From contig NC_045141.1 of assembly GCF_008831285.2 (NCBI RefSeq), positions 24,289,315 through 24,353,314 on the forward strand: DNA of 64,000 bases. The letters run 5' to 3'. The notes under the pieces are model-generated. The model was given only the letters and a program-made list of their open reading frames with translations. It was not told the DNA's origin and searched no databases. Below are positions 18,787 through 31,512 of the stretch, in pieces; position 1 is the first letter of the stretch; every line of letters begins with the position of its first letter. Origin of the DNA: Nymphaea colorata. Lineage: Eukaryota > Streptophyta > Magnoliopsida > Nymphaeales > Nymphaeaceae. Made by a program: the position numbers and the translations under genes.

Positions 18787-20153
18787 TCACTGCCCTTATG
18801 CCTGTCTTGTTTACTAGGTCAATCTTATTTAATAAATGGATCGAATTTGAGCTGAAAAGCTAAATTTTTCTTTAGAAAAGGAAAAAAAAAAAAGAAAAAA
18901 GAAAAGAGAGCAAACTTGATGGTAAGCTTGTTTAAGGCATGGACATGCCAGATCTTTCACAATTTTATCATAACGGCCCCGGACTCAAACTCGATTTGTC
19001 ATTAAAAGTTGTTAAGAGGTTATTGCACTTATGTTGCATTTGCATACTGAAAATCTCAGCTCCCTGGGTTTAAGGTCTAAACCTATGGTTTTTTTTGTAT
19101 ATAGCATAGATTTTAGATCCATGTTATTGAAGTCCGTGTTTAAACAGCAGACCTTACATTGCTATCAAAGGTGGTCTTAATTTAATTTACTCAAGATTGA
19201 TACATCATTTTATTTTGTTAAATCTAAAAGTTCGTATCCGCAATCTTATTCTCGTGAGGAAATGTCAGCGAGCTAGCATGATATGTTCTAATGCATGCAT
19301 CAGAATCGATGTACGTAAACAGAGGTGGAACCAAGATAGGACTGTTAGGATCGGCAGGGGCCCTGGTCCCACCTCAAAAAAATTACATGTAAATTTTAAA
19401 AAATAATCACTTTTGAAAAATAATATTTTGGTCAATGTTAACATTTAAAAACTTTAATTTGATTTTTTTATGAAAAAAATTATATATATATATTACGGGT
19501 TCGAGCTAATTATTCCGTGTAGCTGTATAGTTCGCATTAAAAAGATGATGGGACGTATGTACTTATGAACAGCCACTTTCCAATCTTTTTGTGTCATGCC
19601 TTGGGTGGCAAGGCAATCGTTCCACCATGTATCAAATTTCCATTTAAGATCGTCGGGTGAGTGAATCATTGCCATCGCTTTCAAGAGAGGCAACTGCTTC
19701 CTTCTTGTACCCATCACCCCCAGATTCAGATTGCCCCTAAATTAGTTCAACTAAATTTTCACTTATTTTATGAAGTGTAGTTAATAATCTAACTAATTGG
19801 GGGCTGTTTTACTTAAAATACGAAAAGGGGAGAGGGAGGGAGGGAGAGAGAGAGAGATCTACTCTTCTTCTTGTTGGTCCAAGCAGACCAATGAATCGTC
19901 CCACCTTGTTGTCGCCAATCTACTGCTAATCGACAACTCTTTTCAACAGTGAAAAGATAAGAAAATCTGCAGCTGTCCACCTACAAGAAGTACTGCTGAA
20001 CAAGCATGGCGATGTCAATGTGACCGTTTAGCTGACGGCTCCGCTGCCGTTACCGGGCACCTGTTAGATTGCTCTCCAAGACGAGCTTCCCTTTCAAATA
20101 TTGTGTCTGCATGTCATCTGCAGTTGATTATTTTGGGTTTGAAGGCCGCCAAG
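18787..20153. other. Intergenic DNA without a supported gene
   Basis: Contains a stretch starting CAGAGGTGGAACCA at 19320 that resembles one end of the hAT-type MITEs found elsewhere in the window, with no matching second end. A 74-residue minus-strand ORF at 19493-19717 shows no motif I recognise. Confidence 0.4.
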
Positions 20154-20342
20154 CAATGGTGGAGCTAAGACTTTGTGGCTGAGGGGCACTAGTTATAAAA
20201 CTCATACCTTAAGGAGCAGTTCTATATGTAACTGAGCATTGAACATATTTTTTTAAAGTATCAATATGAAAATAAAGAGATTTTGTGGGTATAGTGTAGG
20301 CAACTGCCCACGTCCGCTTATATGTATGTGGCTCTGCCACTG
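20154..20342. mobile_element. hAT-type MITE with perfect 8-bp target duplication
   Basis: The 189-bp element begins CAATGGTGGAGCTA and ends, on the other strand, CAGTGGCAGAGCCA, matching at 10 of 14 positions. It is flanked by identical CCGCCAAG copies at 20146-20153 and 20343-20350. An 8-bp duplication and CA-starting ends are hallmarks of the hAT superfamily. The interior shares GGCACTAGTTATAAAA, a TATCAATATGAAAATAA stretch and a CAACTGCCCAC motif with other elements in this window. Confidence 0.85.
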
Positions 20343-20350
20343 CCGCCAAG

Positions 20351-21645
20351 AGGATTAGATTAATTTATTGGAGCAATGATCTGCTGAGACCGTTGTTCAT
20401 GCATATGTATATAGAATTTTGAATCATGCACTTATTGTGAACACTGATATTTGAACATGCACCTTCCTAAGAAAAGTAGGTCCGGTTTATATCATCAACT
20501 AGAAAACCTAGCTATCTCAACATCTTGTGGATAGCTCTTTGAAAATCATTCATGCCGGATGGGGAGACCTGGGATAGTGCTGCACGTTACTCCATTTCCA
20601 CCGGCAACATAATTGAGGGAGGTTACGTCGGGATAGAATAGAACACACTGGTGCTCATGTGTTGGATCCCTCACAGGCCACCACGTCAAGCACTCGAAAA
20701 GGAAAGTTTTTGTCTTTATAAAGAGAGACTTTTTTTTTTCTCTCCCTCTGTCTTTTACGTTTTTTTTTGTGTGGGCAGATGTTGAGCGTCCCAATTACAA
20801 TATGCTTCGGTCAGATTTTATATATATCTCTCCTTAAGTTATTTATTTATTTAAAAGGTTCTGACGCATATGCATACTTAGAATATCAATGACGAAAGCT
20901 AAAATGGAAGATCGGATATATTTGACCGCAGCAGCAATTAGTTGACAGCTCTCCATGTGTAGCGTTAATGCAACGGCCGGCAATAGCGCTGCTCTCTCTT
21001 GTGATCAGGACGGTCAGCTCTACTGCAATGTAAACCTCCAGGGTTTGGAAGCAGCATGTTACTCTTTCATTTATGAAACATCTTTTATAAATTTAACCAA
21101 ATTTTGGGTTAAATGCATTCTTTTGCTGTTCCTAACAACCCCTTAAAAGAACAAGTAAATAACACCACTCTAGATCTTTCCTTTTTCCTTTTTTTTTTTT
21201 CTTTGACAGATGAAGGAGAAAGTTTAACACGTCTTTTAACTTCCAACGGCTATCTGAAATGACAAGCGTTACTCTTAACAACAAGGACGCACCAAAGCGG
21301 GGTGAAAGCTTTTATTGCAATTTTTTATAAAATAATAGGTAGTTTAGACTTTTTTAGTTTTTCACAATCTTTTTTTACCCTTTTTAACATGTTTCTTTAT
21401 TTTAATATGGGTATTTTGGCCATTGTACCTCTTTTTGTAGTCAAGCTGGGTTGGACAGTCTCTCGGGCCACCCTGTGCACTTATGTGCGAAATGACCAAA
21501 ATACCTTCGATTTATTTGTGAGAGCAAAAAAAGGTAAAATGTTTTAATGGCCATTTCTCAAAATACCTAAAATGCCCTTTTTTTGTGCACATGCGTGTGT
21601 GTACACTAGAGAGGTGCATGCACGCAACCAGGTCTAGCCCTTAGT
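20351..21645. other. Intergenic DNA without a supported gene
   Basis: AT-rich sequence with poly-T runs. I see no domains, transposon ends or RNA gene. Confidence 0.4.
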
Positions 21646-21801
21646 TATATATATATATATATATATATACCGACCTTTAGTGATAGATTGTTTATGTTGA
21701 CAAGAATAAGGGGAAAAAAGGGGGATGGTTGAATCAATTGTCGATAGCAGCGTAGTCATGAAATTGCAGTCGCTATAATGGGCATGACATTTTCAACACC
21801 G

Positions 21802-21865
<64 letters not shown>

Positions 21866-22015
21866 CCGACCTTTAGATATAGCCGGGAAAGACCTTGTTT
21901 ATGTTCACCAGAAGAAGGGAAAAAAAGCGATGGTTAAATCGATTGTTGATAACGAGACGGAGTCCTGAAATTGCAGTAGCTAAGAGGCATTACATCCTCA
22001 ACTGCGAGAATGTTC
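21646..22015. repeat. Diverged tandem duplication, each unit led by an AT microsatellite
   Basis: An AT run at 21646-21669 is followed by CGACCTTTAG and about 130 bp. A second AT run at 21805-21863 is followed by CGACCTTTAG and a related 145 bp. Shared words include GTTTATGTT, a poly-A/G tract, GATGGTT, CGATTGT-like and GAAATTGCAGT. It is a two-copy tandem array with indels. Confidence 0.7.
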
Positions 22016-22621
22016 GTCGTTAATGCCAGAGATAATAGTTATAAGAGTCGACTAACGAGTCTTCCACACCCACATCCCTGTCTACTTGCCAAGCATTGAA
22101 CCTTACCATGGTCCTCGCCGATGAACATCTGAACTTTGCATTTCATGACAGACTTCTCTCTGCTCTTTGCATGGGATGAAATTGAATGAGGATACCTCAA
22201 ATTTTTAGGGAAATAACTCGATTACTTTTCTCTCATTATGAAAATACAATAGTGGATTTGGTGGAACTGATCACATGCACAATATTCCGGTGTTTTCATT
22301 ATAAGGGAAAGTACTGCAGGTACTCTGTGAAGCTTAAATTGCTTATGAATTGCATGCGCCCCCAACTGCAAGTGATTATGAACAAGGGTTGCAATGTTGC
22401 ACGAACACTGCATTTGGGAGCACAATTTTTGTGGTGTTCATGCTAAAAAGCGAGACTTCAACCTCATCTGAGGTCACAAGACAACACACTGAACATCTGA
22501 AGTCACAAGAAATTTCTCATCAGAACGAGTTCTACCATTGGAGTTAACAGAAGAAACAGTAGTCGCCCGGCCTATTAAACAAACAAGCACCATTCCCACA
22601 TACACACACACACACACACAC

Positions 22622-22672
<51 letters not shown>

Positions 22673-23518
22673 CCTCTCGGCGTGAGAGAAAAAGAAAAAT
22701 CAATATTACTCAAAACAGCATCCTTCAACTAGAAGTTGGAAGGATACAAAACCAGGTGTACAAAAAATCCCACTACCCAATACAAAGGAGGTGAACCAGG
22801 CCAACAAAAGGCAAAAAAAAAAGAAAGCATGCCATCCAAAACCAGGCCATGAAAAGAGCTTACCACTCAATTCATAAGCACAACATACTGAAAATATCCT
22901 TAGGAGTCCTCTGTTGTCAATTCCTTTGCCCTCTCCTCTCTTAATTACCTCGAAGATGCTTGCCCTGCCTAGTTAAGTTACTTAAATCAGCAGAATGCTC
23001 TGCGGCTAGACCGGATACCAGCACAGAGAAAGAAGTTTGAATTTCTGGAATCAGTAAGCAACGACAAGTGCACCAATTCAATTCAGTTAAATACAAAGGG
23101 GGTGACAGCCTGATTGAGTTTTTGATGCCACATAAAGCAGCCTTCTCTAGAAGCTATAAGCAACTAAACTTGTGATCTGCGTGCCATGCTGTTCCACCTG
23201 GTCTGTACTCTAAATTTGAAGGGAAGCTCTCCAATCGGAGAGACCAACTAGCTAAGGTGGTTTTGACTCAAGCCATCTCAAGCGTACTGTCCTTCCCTAC
23301 ATATATTCCGACTCCCGTTCTCGAGTCATACTGACTAAATCCATGCTTAGTTTCTTCTCTTTGATCACCACAGTTGAGAAAGAAAAGCATCCAACTCTAT
23401 GTTGGAATAAATCAACATCTGGTAATTAATTCGGAAAAATAAAAAAAAAATTACACCATAACGGGCTACACGCAGAAAAGAGAGAGTATCTGTGCTTCTA
23501 TGCCTTCTTCCCAGCTGT
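22016..23518. other. Region downstream of the HLH/ACT-like pseudogene with microsatellites
   Basis: Contains (AC)n at 22602-22625 directly followed by (GA)n at 22627-22669. The rest is unremarkable; it may include the old 3' UTR of the adjacent pseudogene. Confidence 0.45.
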
Positions 23519-23986
23519 TCAAGCCTTAAGTTTGTCATTGAATGCTTCCACGTCCCACTGCACAGGCACTCGTACCTGTGATGCCTAGGAGGACGAGAAA
23601 TAATGGTTCAGCAAAGATGAACAACATAATTATATATAGTAGACATTTCTTTCTTAGCTAGGTGTGATAAATTCGACTGTATAATTGCTTATTCCCTTAG
23701 ACAAGCTCCGCCTACTGCTGGATTCGGCTCTTAGGCCAAACCAAAACCTTGAAAACTATCCACCCATGAGCCAAGAGCAAGTCTGGCACCTCCACGTACT
23801 TCAACGGCGCATTATGTATGATTGCACATATTTTTTTGTGCAATTATTTTAAGAGAGAATTCTCTCATTTTTTTTCCTAATCGCATCAAGGGTGTTCTGG
23901 CTGGTGCAAAACATAGAAATGCATTTTTAGATCAGTTAATTTACCTATGCCTATGTATATATAAATCTCCTATGCAGATATAAGGA

Positions 23987-24053
<67 letters not shown>

Positions 24054-25076
24054 TGAAAATCCACAAAACCCTGAAAAAATCCATAAAAATACCCGAAAAT
24101 CAAAACTGCCATGTCCAAGTGTGTCACCGTACCCGTGTCAGCAGCCTTCCAGCCGTGTCTATGTTATTTAATTTTTATGCTTCGAATAATAATATTGTAC
24201 ATCACCTCTGTGCTGCTAGAATTTTTGAAAAAATGAACAAAAGTTGTGCGGTATTTACACTCCACCAGACTTGTCCTATTGGTGCCCGACAACGTGCTAT
24301 ACAATTGAAGTTCGACAACTCAAAACTCTAGCAACGTTTTGTTGATGTTCTTGCCCATGTTAACGTGGGAAGAGAGCTATTTGTCGTCATCAAGCACCGA
24401 GGCGCGCGATCTTGCCTGGATGGTGTAGCAGGCCTTTGTTTCGGTTCGGTGCTGTTGTGCAAAGACTACGTCGAGATTTTCATTTTCTCGCAGAGAGAAG
24501 AGAGGTGATCGCCAGTTTCTTGAGAGCCACCAAAGCCAATGAGAAGGCTGCTGTCAATTTTTGTCAGTTCGATGGATGGATTGAAGCCTTCACGGTTTGC
24601 TTCATACTCGTCGCTAGCATCGTCCTCAATGCAACCACAGGCCACAGCCATCATCATCACCACCACGATAGTCAACATCTTCACTACCAACACGGCTTTT
24701 ACTGTTCTCAAGGACTTCCATTGATGGTTCTAGGCTTTCTTCATCGTCACAAACATCGACCGCCGGCATGCCATCCACGTTAGACTGAATTTCTTTCCGA
24801 CTGCGTAAACAGGAAAAGTTATATGTGTTAGCCAACATACAAGAGAATTTTAATTGAGATAGGGAAGGAGGGAAGGAGTAGTTCTCAACGCGCACTTCTT
24901 ACCTGGTTCAAGTTGGAAGGCTTACGATTTAGGAAGTAAATATCTAAGCTTGAGGTAGAGAAGATTTTGGCGCAACCGATGGAGGAGTTCCTCATGAGGA
25001 CTTGGTTTCCTGACGACTGCAGATCGAGTGTTGATCTTCAAACGCTTAGCATCAGCAGTGCTGCTGGCCTCTTCAT
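23519..25076 (-). pseudogene. Decayed paralogue of the HLH/ACT-like gene
   Basis: The three exons of the neighbouring gene can be traced: exon 1 about 25076-24903, exon 2 about 24800-24416, exon 3 23575-23519 (VRVPVQWDVEAFN then stop). Conserved pieces include RQNLLYLKLRYLLP and TETKACYTIQ. Lesions against the intact copy: a 1-bp loss soon after the ATG, a 7-bp insertion (TCGTAAG) that brings a stop after LLPKS and creates a new GTAAG donor, frame changes in the acidic linker and the ACT-like segment, and a GT-to-GC change at the exon 2 donor. An upstream ATG at 25155 can still translate exon 1 as a 77-residue protein. Product unlikely to be functional. Confidence 0.75.
23992..24053. repeat. 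Compound (AT)n(GT)n microsatellite in the pseudogene intron
   Basis: AT repeats run directly into GT repeats. The sequence after it (about 24054-24200, with CCAGCCGTGTC) resembles the sequence after the AT run at 62804-62874, so both may belong to one dispersed element. Confidence 0.85.
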
Positions 25077-25155
25077 GGCTACCAAGAAACGAGAGAGAGA
25101 GTCTCATAGTTGCCCCAAATCTATATATGTAAAAGAAAGGGAGGAGGGAGCCCAC

Positions 25156-26285
25156 GAGGATGTCGAGGGCCGGCGGCTTAGGCAGTTAAGAACGGTCCCA
25201 CCGAACCATAAACGACACCAGTCGGCCGCTTTGGTCAGACTACTTTTTCTCAATATTCCCAGTTCATCTTCATCCTTCTCTCTTTCCAGAACTCGGACTC
25301 GAGACAGGTAGAGAGGTCATTATGCAGGCGTTACAAATTTTGATTAATCCCTGCGGTAGATCATTTTCTTGTTCCAAAAAGTCCAGTGATCCAATATTAT
25401 ATTAGAAAATAGCCACATGCAAACTAGCTTTACAATGTAAAATAGATCATGACAATTTGGATAAATTATTTTCGTCAATGGGTTGTGAATCGAATCTCGT
25501 CAATGCTCATTTAACAGAAAAAGAAAATCAGAAGCAATATCTGGAAGAACAAAATATAATTCAAAACGTCGAAAGTCTTGGCAACGCTAAAAGGGTTTGT
25601 GAGGGGTGGAACACGTGAGGTGGGCGTGTCCGTATAAACACTTTGACTATGAGATTCACATGTTTTGGTTGAACATCAAATCGTATCTTATAAGAGCAAA
25701 TTTATATCTTTATACGTCTTCACAGTTATTTAAAGAAGACAAGGGTTCACAAGATATCAAGAGTAAAATTACTTTTTAAAACCAAAGTACTAGTCATGAA
25801 CTATTAATGAAATCAAGCAAACCGCTAACATTTAGTCCCTACATTTCATAATTATAAATATATCGACTAACTGTAAACAAAAACATTCCCAACCTCTTCC
25901 GTAAGCAACTAATAAGAGAATCTGAGCTCCCGAACAATGTTTCATAAAGCGAAAAAATCAAGATGCGAATATACAAACATGCGCCATAAATTACTTCATA
26001 AACAGACCATGTTCCCACGAAAGTGTACATACATTTCAACCCGAAAGCCAAATTTTTCCACATGTGGTATGACTGAATATCCAACTCCAAAGGAATTGAG
26101 AAAGTAATTCACAAACTACGGATCATCAGAGAAGACAAAGTTAGTTATTTATATACATCAGTCATTTCCTATCTGATACAGACACTAGAAAGCAGTGTGC
26201 AAGTTTTTCACTGACTACTTTGTACAGGAATTCTGAAGTAGCAGCATTTACATATTACTACAGATGCCGGTGCTTGCTTGATGCA
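25156..26285. other. Intergenic DNA between the pseudogene and MAF1
   Basis: No supported gene. The part from about 25710 onward, which leads into the MAF1 3' UTR, is duplicated at about 52447 onward. Confidence 0.55.
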
Positions 26286-29126
26286 TCACATGTCCATGTC
26301 GTAGAACAGGTCATCGTTGTCGACAACATCATACCCATTTGGCACCTCGTCGGCAAGCCAGTCGTCCATATTCAACTTGCTGTAACATTTTTTTTGAAAG
26401 ACAATCTCAGCACCATGCTAACAATTACAAAAGAGAAAGGAAGCCACCATGCACACAACCGTGTTCATGTTAACAACTAGGGAGCCACTCTTCCAGTACC
26501 CATGCAACAGAGGTACATGTAGTAATTGAAAAACCAATCGTGAGAAATCTAGCAGGCATAGGGTTATGGACCCATTTAATCAGTCCGCTCCCCTTACCAC
26601 ACTAGATGGGCTTGCACACCACCAAAGCAGAAGCCCCAAAAATACAAGTCAAGGGAACAACTAGAAATTTCCACTCGCACGGTCCATATCAACAATATTT
26701 TTAGATCGGGTAAAAGATCATAGAAGATTCTACAGTTCGATATTTACACCATAAAATTCCTCTCTCTCTCTCTCTCTCTCCCTCTCTCTCACACACACAC
26801 ACACATATTTGCCGTTACTTCTTAGATAACTAAAATCACATGACAACCGTTGTTCATGAAATCAAAAGTAAAGTGAACAGACCTCGTGCAACAACAGCGA
26901 AAGCTAAGGATTCGCTTCAACTTCCTGTTGTAAAAGAAGAAATTGACAGACCATCTGCAACAACATGAACCAGTTAATTACCCATCCATAAGAAGGATCA
27001 CAGATAATTTACAGCACTGAAGTTCTTACACTGCACCCCTTTGCAGGAACGGATCTCCTTCAATGTCTGGACTGTAACTGTAGACTTCACATTCAGCCAA
27101 TTTGATGACCTGGAGCAAGAGACTCCTTATAGTTTAGCAACTAATGTCAATGACTTCTAAGTTATATCTAAGCCAAAATAAAACTTGGCTTTGTCATCTC
27201 ACCTCATCGATGGCTCTCAGCATGCACTCCAAAAGAGAATCCCCCTCATTGTTCAAAGCCCACTCCTTTAGTTTTAAGCAAAGAAAAGTAAAGTATTAAA
27301 TAACATAGAGATTATATTGAAACAATCCTATCCCTGGCCGTAACACATTGGAAGCTGGAAAGAAGAAACTGCAATTAAAGCCCGAGAAACAAAGAAAACA
27401 CTAGACCGAGACTGAAAGCCTAATTGCATCCACAAACTTATGAAAGAGACGTGCAATCAAAAGAATTGGTTACATGAAAGATTTGATTAATCCAGACTCC
27501 AGAGTGAGAAATAAGCATGAAACCAAGCACCGTAACAAAGAAATAGTTTTCCTTTTTTAAGAGATTCAACAGACCCCAGTGAGAGTGAAGTACCTTGAAG
27601 ATAGACAGCTAAGATCTATTACATGTAGGAAAAAGAGAACCCAAATTGTCATGCTGGAAACAAACGACTGAGTGCTCTATACCTTTTCAGCCTCCAGCAT
27701 GTAGGTTTCATACATCTGCTTGAAATTATCCCAGCCTTCTTCTCTGAAAAAATGGTGAGTCTGCACAGCACTGATAGTGTGTCCATGGCAGTTTAAAATT
27801 TCATTAAGCAAAAGTACATCAGTGAGCAATAAGGTGAAACATGTTAATTCATCTTGACAATGAAGCACCAGCATCAGTAATGGTGAGGGAAATGGAGAGA
27901 TTTGAACTCTCAGCTCCAAATGGAGCAACAGTTGCATCAACTGTCTGTCAAGCCATTTGACACCATCCCCATTACACATAGAGAGAGGATAAAGCAGTGG
28001 GTTGCCATGCCGCCAACCAGCTGACATTGGCATTACCCCTAAATCCTTCTCCATATTACAATTGAAAATGTAAAAAGCCAAAAGATGAGAGAATGGTGAT
28101 ACCTGAAGTCATAATCTGGATACATATGATTAAGTGTAAGAATCAAATAGATCAGTGTCTTCCGGCTGTTTGAAAATAATAGGTGTAAGTTCAATAAAAG
28201 AGAGAGAATATTTGTATCATTCCAAGAAGACTATCACAACCTTGTTCTGCTGGACAAAAGATTTGTTGAAGAAGGTGGAGAAATTTCCAAAGATTGAGCA
28301 AGATAATCGAGGATCTGCTCAAATTCAAATATGAAATCCAATTATGCAGCTCCTTGGCAAATATTTCTAACAAAAATTCAAGCATAATGATAGCAAGACA
28401 ACAAAAATTGATAAACGAACTGCATCATATGAACCAAAGAAATGCTCCTCCAGAACACTTTTTATGCTAGAACAGTTGGCACCTTATAGCTTTATCATTC
28501 AGGCATAATTAATAAATCCTGCATTCAGACTCAAGAAGGAAAAGAAAATAGGAATGTCCTATCAATTGTTTCTAAAGAAAAAATACAAACAAGAAATACC
28601 TCCTGCTCCAAGCTAAACGAGAGTTTCCTGTCCATGCCAGCATGTTTACCTGCAATAAATGAAGAGCATGATCTGTCCATGAAAAAGCAAATATTGATGC
28701 AGTAAAGATAAAAAACTGCTGTGCAATCAGTAGAACTCACATGAATAAGCTTCCAGTTTTCCTTTTAAAACACAATCTCCAAGATCCACGTGGCTTAGGA
28801 AATTGTTTATGCTGAAAAAAAAAAGAAACAAATTTCAACAGAGGAAGAGCATGGTCATATATGAGAAAGTAAACAAAATGAGCAAACTCAACAGAGAAGT
28901 GAAACCTAGTTGAAGCTAATCAAGATCTAGTCCAACAAGAAACTTGGGTTTATGTCAATGACTCAGTGGCATGCATGAAGCAACACTTCAAGCAACCACA
29001 CTTGGACTGCTTCTAACAAATTATGCACCCCATCACTACACATTTCATAAACTCTATTCTGATTGAGTACAATCAATTCAAATACACATAATACCTGTCC
29101 AAAGGGGTATATTCCAGAAACTTCAT
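26286..29126 (-). CDS. MAF1: MAF1 homologue, repressor of RNA polymerase III, ten exons
   Basis: MAF1 binds RNA polymerase III and shuts down tRNA and 5S rRNA synthesis under stress. Exons on the minus strand: 29126-29095, 28811-28741, 28649-28600, 28314-28241, 28165-28103, 27770-27683, 27265-27203, 27109-27030, 26954-26883, 26379-26286; all GT-AG with closing phases, 228 residues, typical for plant MAF1. The start MKFLEYTPLD is the conserved family N terminus. Further family motifs are LEAYSCKHAGMDRKLS, KTLIYLILTLNHMYPDYDF, EEGWDNFKQMYETYM, IKLAECEVYSY, DPFLQRGAVWSVNFFFYN, then KLKRILSFRCC, and an acidic tail (DVVDNDDLFYDMDM). The gene is apparently intact. A 5' non-coding exon may lie near 32650-32720, where a minus-strand AGATCAG-GTTCC donor follows a pyrimidine-rich stretch; this is a guess. 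Confidence 0.93.
26757..26806. repeat. (TC)n(AC)n microsatellite in a MAF1 intron
   Basis: Compound CT then AC dinucleotide repeat in the last intron of MAF1. Confidence 0.9.
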
Positions 29127-30469
29127 GTTGAATGTTGAAAGTTGAAACCTCTCCAAGTATGTAAACGCTCAGAAGCAATATCCTGGATAGACGGTCACTC
29201 AAGATTCAAGTTCTCTGTTCTAATACTGCACATGGAATGACTAAGTAAGGAAATAAGCAACTATGAAATATGAAGAACAATATAAGCATCGACTGATTAT
29301 CCATCCATAACAATATAAGCAACAGTCAACCTGTTTGTTGCCAAAAAGAAATGGAGAAAATGGGTGCAAAATAGACTTCAGTCTATGGTGTTACTTTTGT
29401 TATCTAAAAGTCCCATACCATCTTTGTACAGATACCTATGTTGCATCCTCAACTATACCTAGAAGCATAGCAGGAAGTTCTTATGATATTGTTCTTCAAC
29501 ACACCTTAAGAATAGGCAATCTAGAAAACTATTCAATTTAGGAAAACAAACAAAAAAATTGTCGTAATAATGTGCTACTATCAGGATATTATTCAGATAA
29601 CTATTCTCTAAGATATATTTGTGATATTTTCAAATTAATGTTTAAGACTAGAGATGCTCTGTGCTTACCTAGACAGGGTCACGAATATCTCATTAAATTT
29701 TTGTGCTCCATCTAAGTCAACACTGTATGCTTCTCTTCTTTTCCGCCAGTTTATACGACCTACAATATCTTACATGACTTTCCCAATCACTCTTCCTTTC
29801 AGTAGCAAAAAAAAGTAAAAAAACATTTTAAGGTAGAGATCCCAGTGGATTCATTTAATCTGCTGTACATATGTTGCCTCCCCAACATGTGTAATCTTCT
29901 GAGGTGAAAGCTCACTGAACCACCTTATAAGCCTTCACTTGAATAAGCCCGACCAGGAGATCATATGAGAGTTGAACCACGACGTCACCAAGAAATAAGG
30001 TCTTCCCACATTGTGCAACTGCAACACATTGGACTCTAAACCCTTGGTCGATTGTTCATTATTTGGCCAACCAATTCTTCCTGGCTATATGCTAATTTGC
30101 AGACTTTTTATTCTTTTTTCCCTCTTTTCATTTTCTTAAATTATTCTCCTTTTCATTTGTGCTTCAAATTCCTTTTTCCTACCCTTCATTTTCTTCTTCA
30201 TATTCTTCTTAAGATGAAAGCAGTTAGTTGATAAAAATCAACTTCATCTGCTCTTTCAGCAGGGGATCCAAATACCTTCTAATTCCTTTTAGAAGACCAT
30301 TAATATGTACCATGTCGGCATGTCATATTTCAAACCACTTGAATCAAAAAATTGGTGTGATCTCCATCTCTCAATTTAATAAAGGAAGATACACTCAAAG
30401 GACAGCAACAACCTCACTTTGGTAAATAGACAAAACATGGCATAAAAGAACAACCAGGTCTCTATAAAA
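29127..30469. other. Region upstream of the MAF1 start codon
   Basis: AT-rich, with no supported ORF. It may be an intron within the MAF1 5' UTR or its promoter. Confidence 0.4.
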
Positions 30470-31512
30470 ACCAGTAATCTATGTAACATGGGTACGTTAA
30501 TTTTGGTGTACCCGTACTGGTGTCGCAATCTATGTAACATGGGTACGTTAATTTTGGTGTACCCGTACTGGTCGGGTGCGACACCAGTACGGGTACAGAT
30601 ACTCCGTCGGACACGGCCCGAGTACAGGTCAACACGTACCGAGTACAGTCAACATACCCGGATCCATATCCATCCAAAAACAAAATCAATCAATGTTGAC
30701 CGAGTCCATTTTCATCCAAAATTAGGGGTTTTTTTCATATTTCCTTTCAGAAACACAGAGCCTCGACAAAACTCCAACGATGGCTCTGTTTTGCTCTTCT
30801 TCACTGCTATTTGCTGAGGAAGAACTCAAGCAACCTCCAGTGACCGCCAACGGAAACGATTTGGGCCAACATTGGCTGATTTGGATGATATTTCTTCCGT
30901 CGACCACCGACTATGTCCAGCGACCTCTGGCGACCTTCCTGCATCAACCATTTTTCTTTTTATTGTTGTTCTTACTTCTTATCTTAGTATTATTTTTGTT
31001 TTCCTTCTTTTACTAGTTTGTCGTTTTTAATCTTCTTTTTCTTCTTCGAAAATCATATAGTCTGCCCTTCCTCTTTTACATTTATATGCAACCATGCTCC
31101 ACAATGTTGAGCCATTCCAATATTTTTTGTATTTGGTGCCTAAATCCTGCATTTTCTGTAACTGAGCCACTCCAGTTCAGCATTTAGTGCTTAGATTCTA
31201 GTTCCACAATGTTGAGCTATGTTTTGGATGTGAAAATTCAACTGATGTTCATATTTGACTGTCTAAGGGGCTGCTCGGTTGTCCATATGTTTAAAGTTTT
31301 TCATAAATTTCTTAAACACACTCTGCAAAAGCCGTTGATATATATTTTCTATGTTGTTTATTTGTTTATGTTGATGTATATTTTCTATTTTGATATATAT
31401 TTTATAAGTATTTCTTCTTGTATATATATATATATATATATATATAAAGTTTTTTGAAAATGTCTGTACCATTACCCGCACCGACACCCATACCCTTACC
31501 TATGTGACATAG
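30470..31512. mobile_element. Possible inverted-repeat element with GGGTACG-rich ends
   Basis: The left end contains a roughly 51-bp unit repeated twice (CTATGTAACATGGGTACG at about 30480 and 30531) followed by an inverted GTACGGGTA segment. The right end, read on the opposite strand from about 31512, gives CTATGTCACATAGGTA and GGGTGTCGGTGCGGG. The ends therefore pair imperfectly. The interior has no transposase and holds an AT microsatellite at 31421-31446. Superfamily unknown. Confidence 0.45.

Noticed and set aside
22474-22732. ORFs rich in Ser-Leu or Arg-Glu
   Set aside because: Translation of AC and GA microsatellites.
24412-24783. 123-codon plus-strand ORF with a His run
   Set aside because: Antisense to exon 2 of the HLH/ACT-like pseudogene; the His run reads the acidic codons of the other strand.
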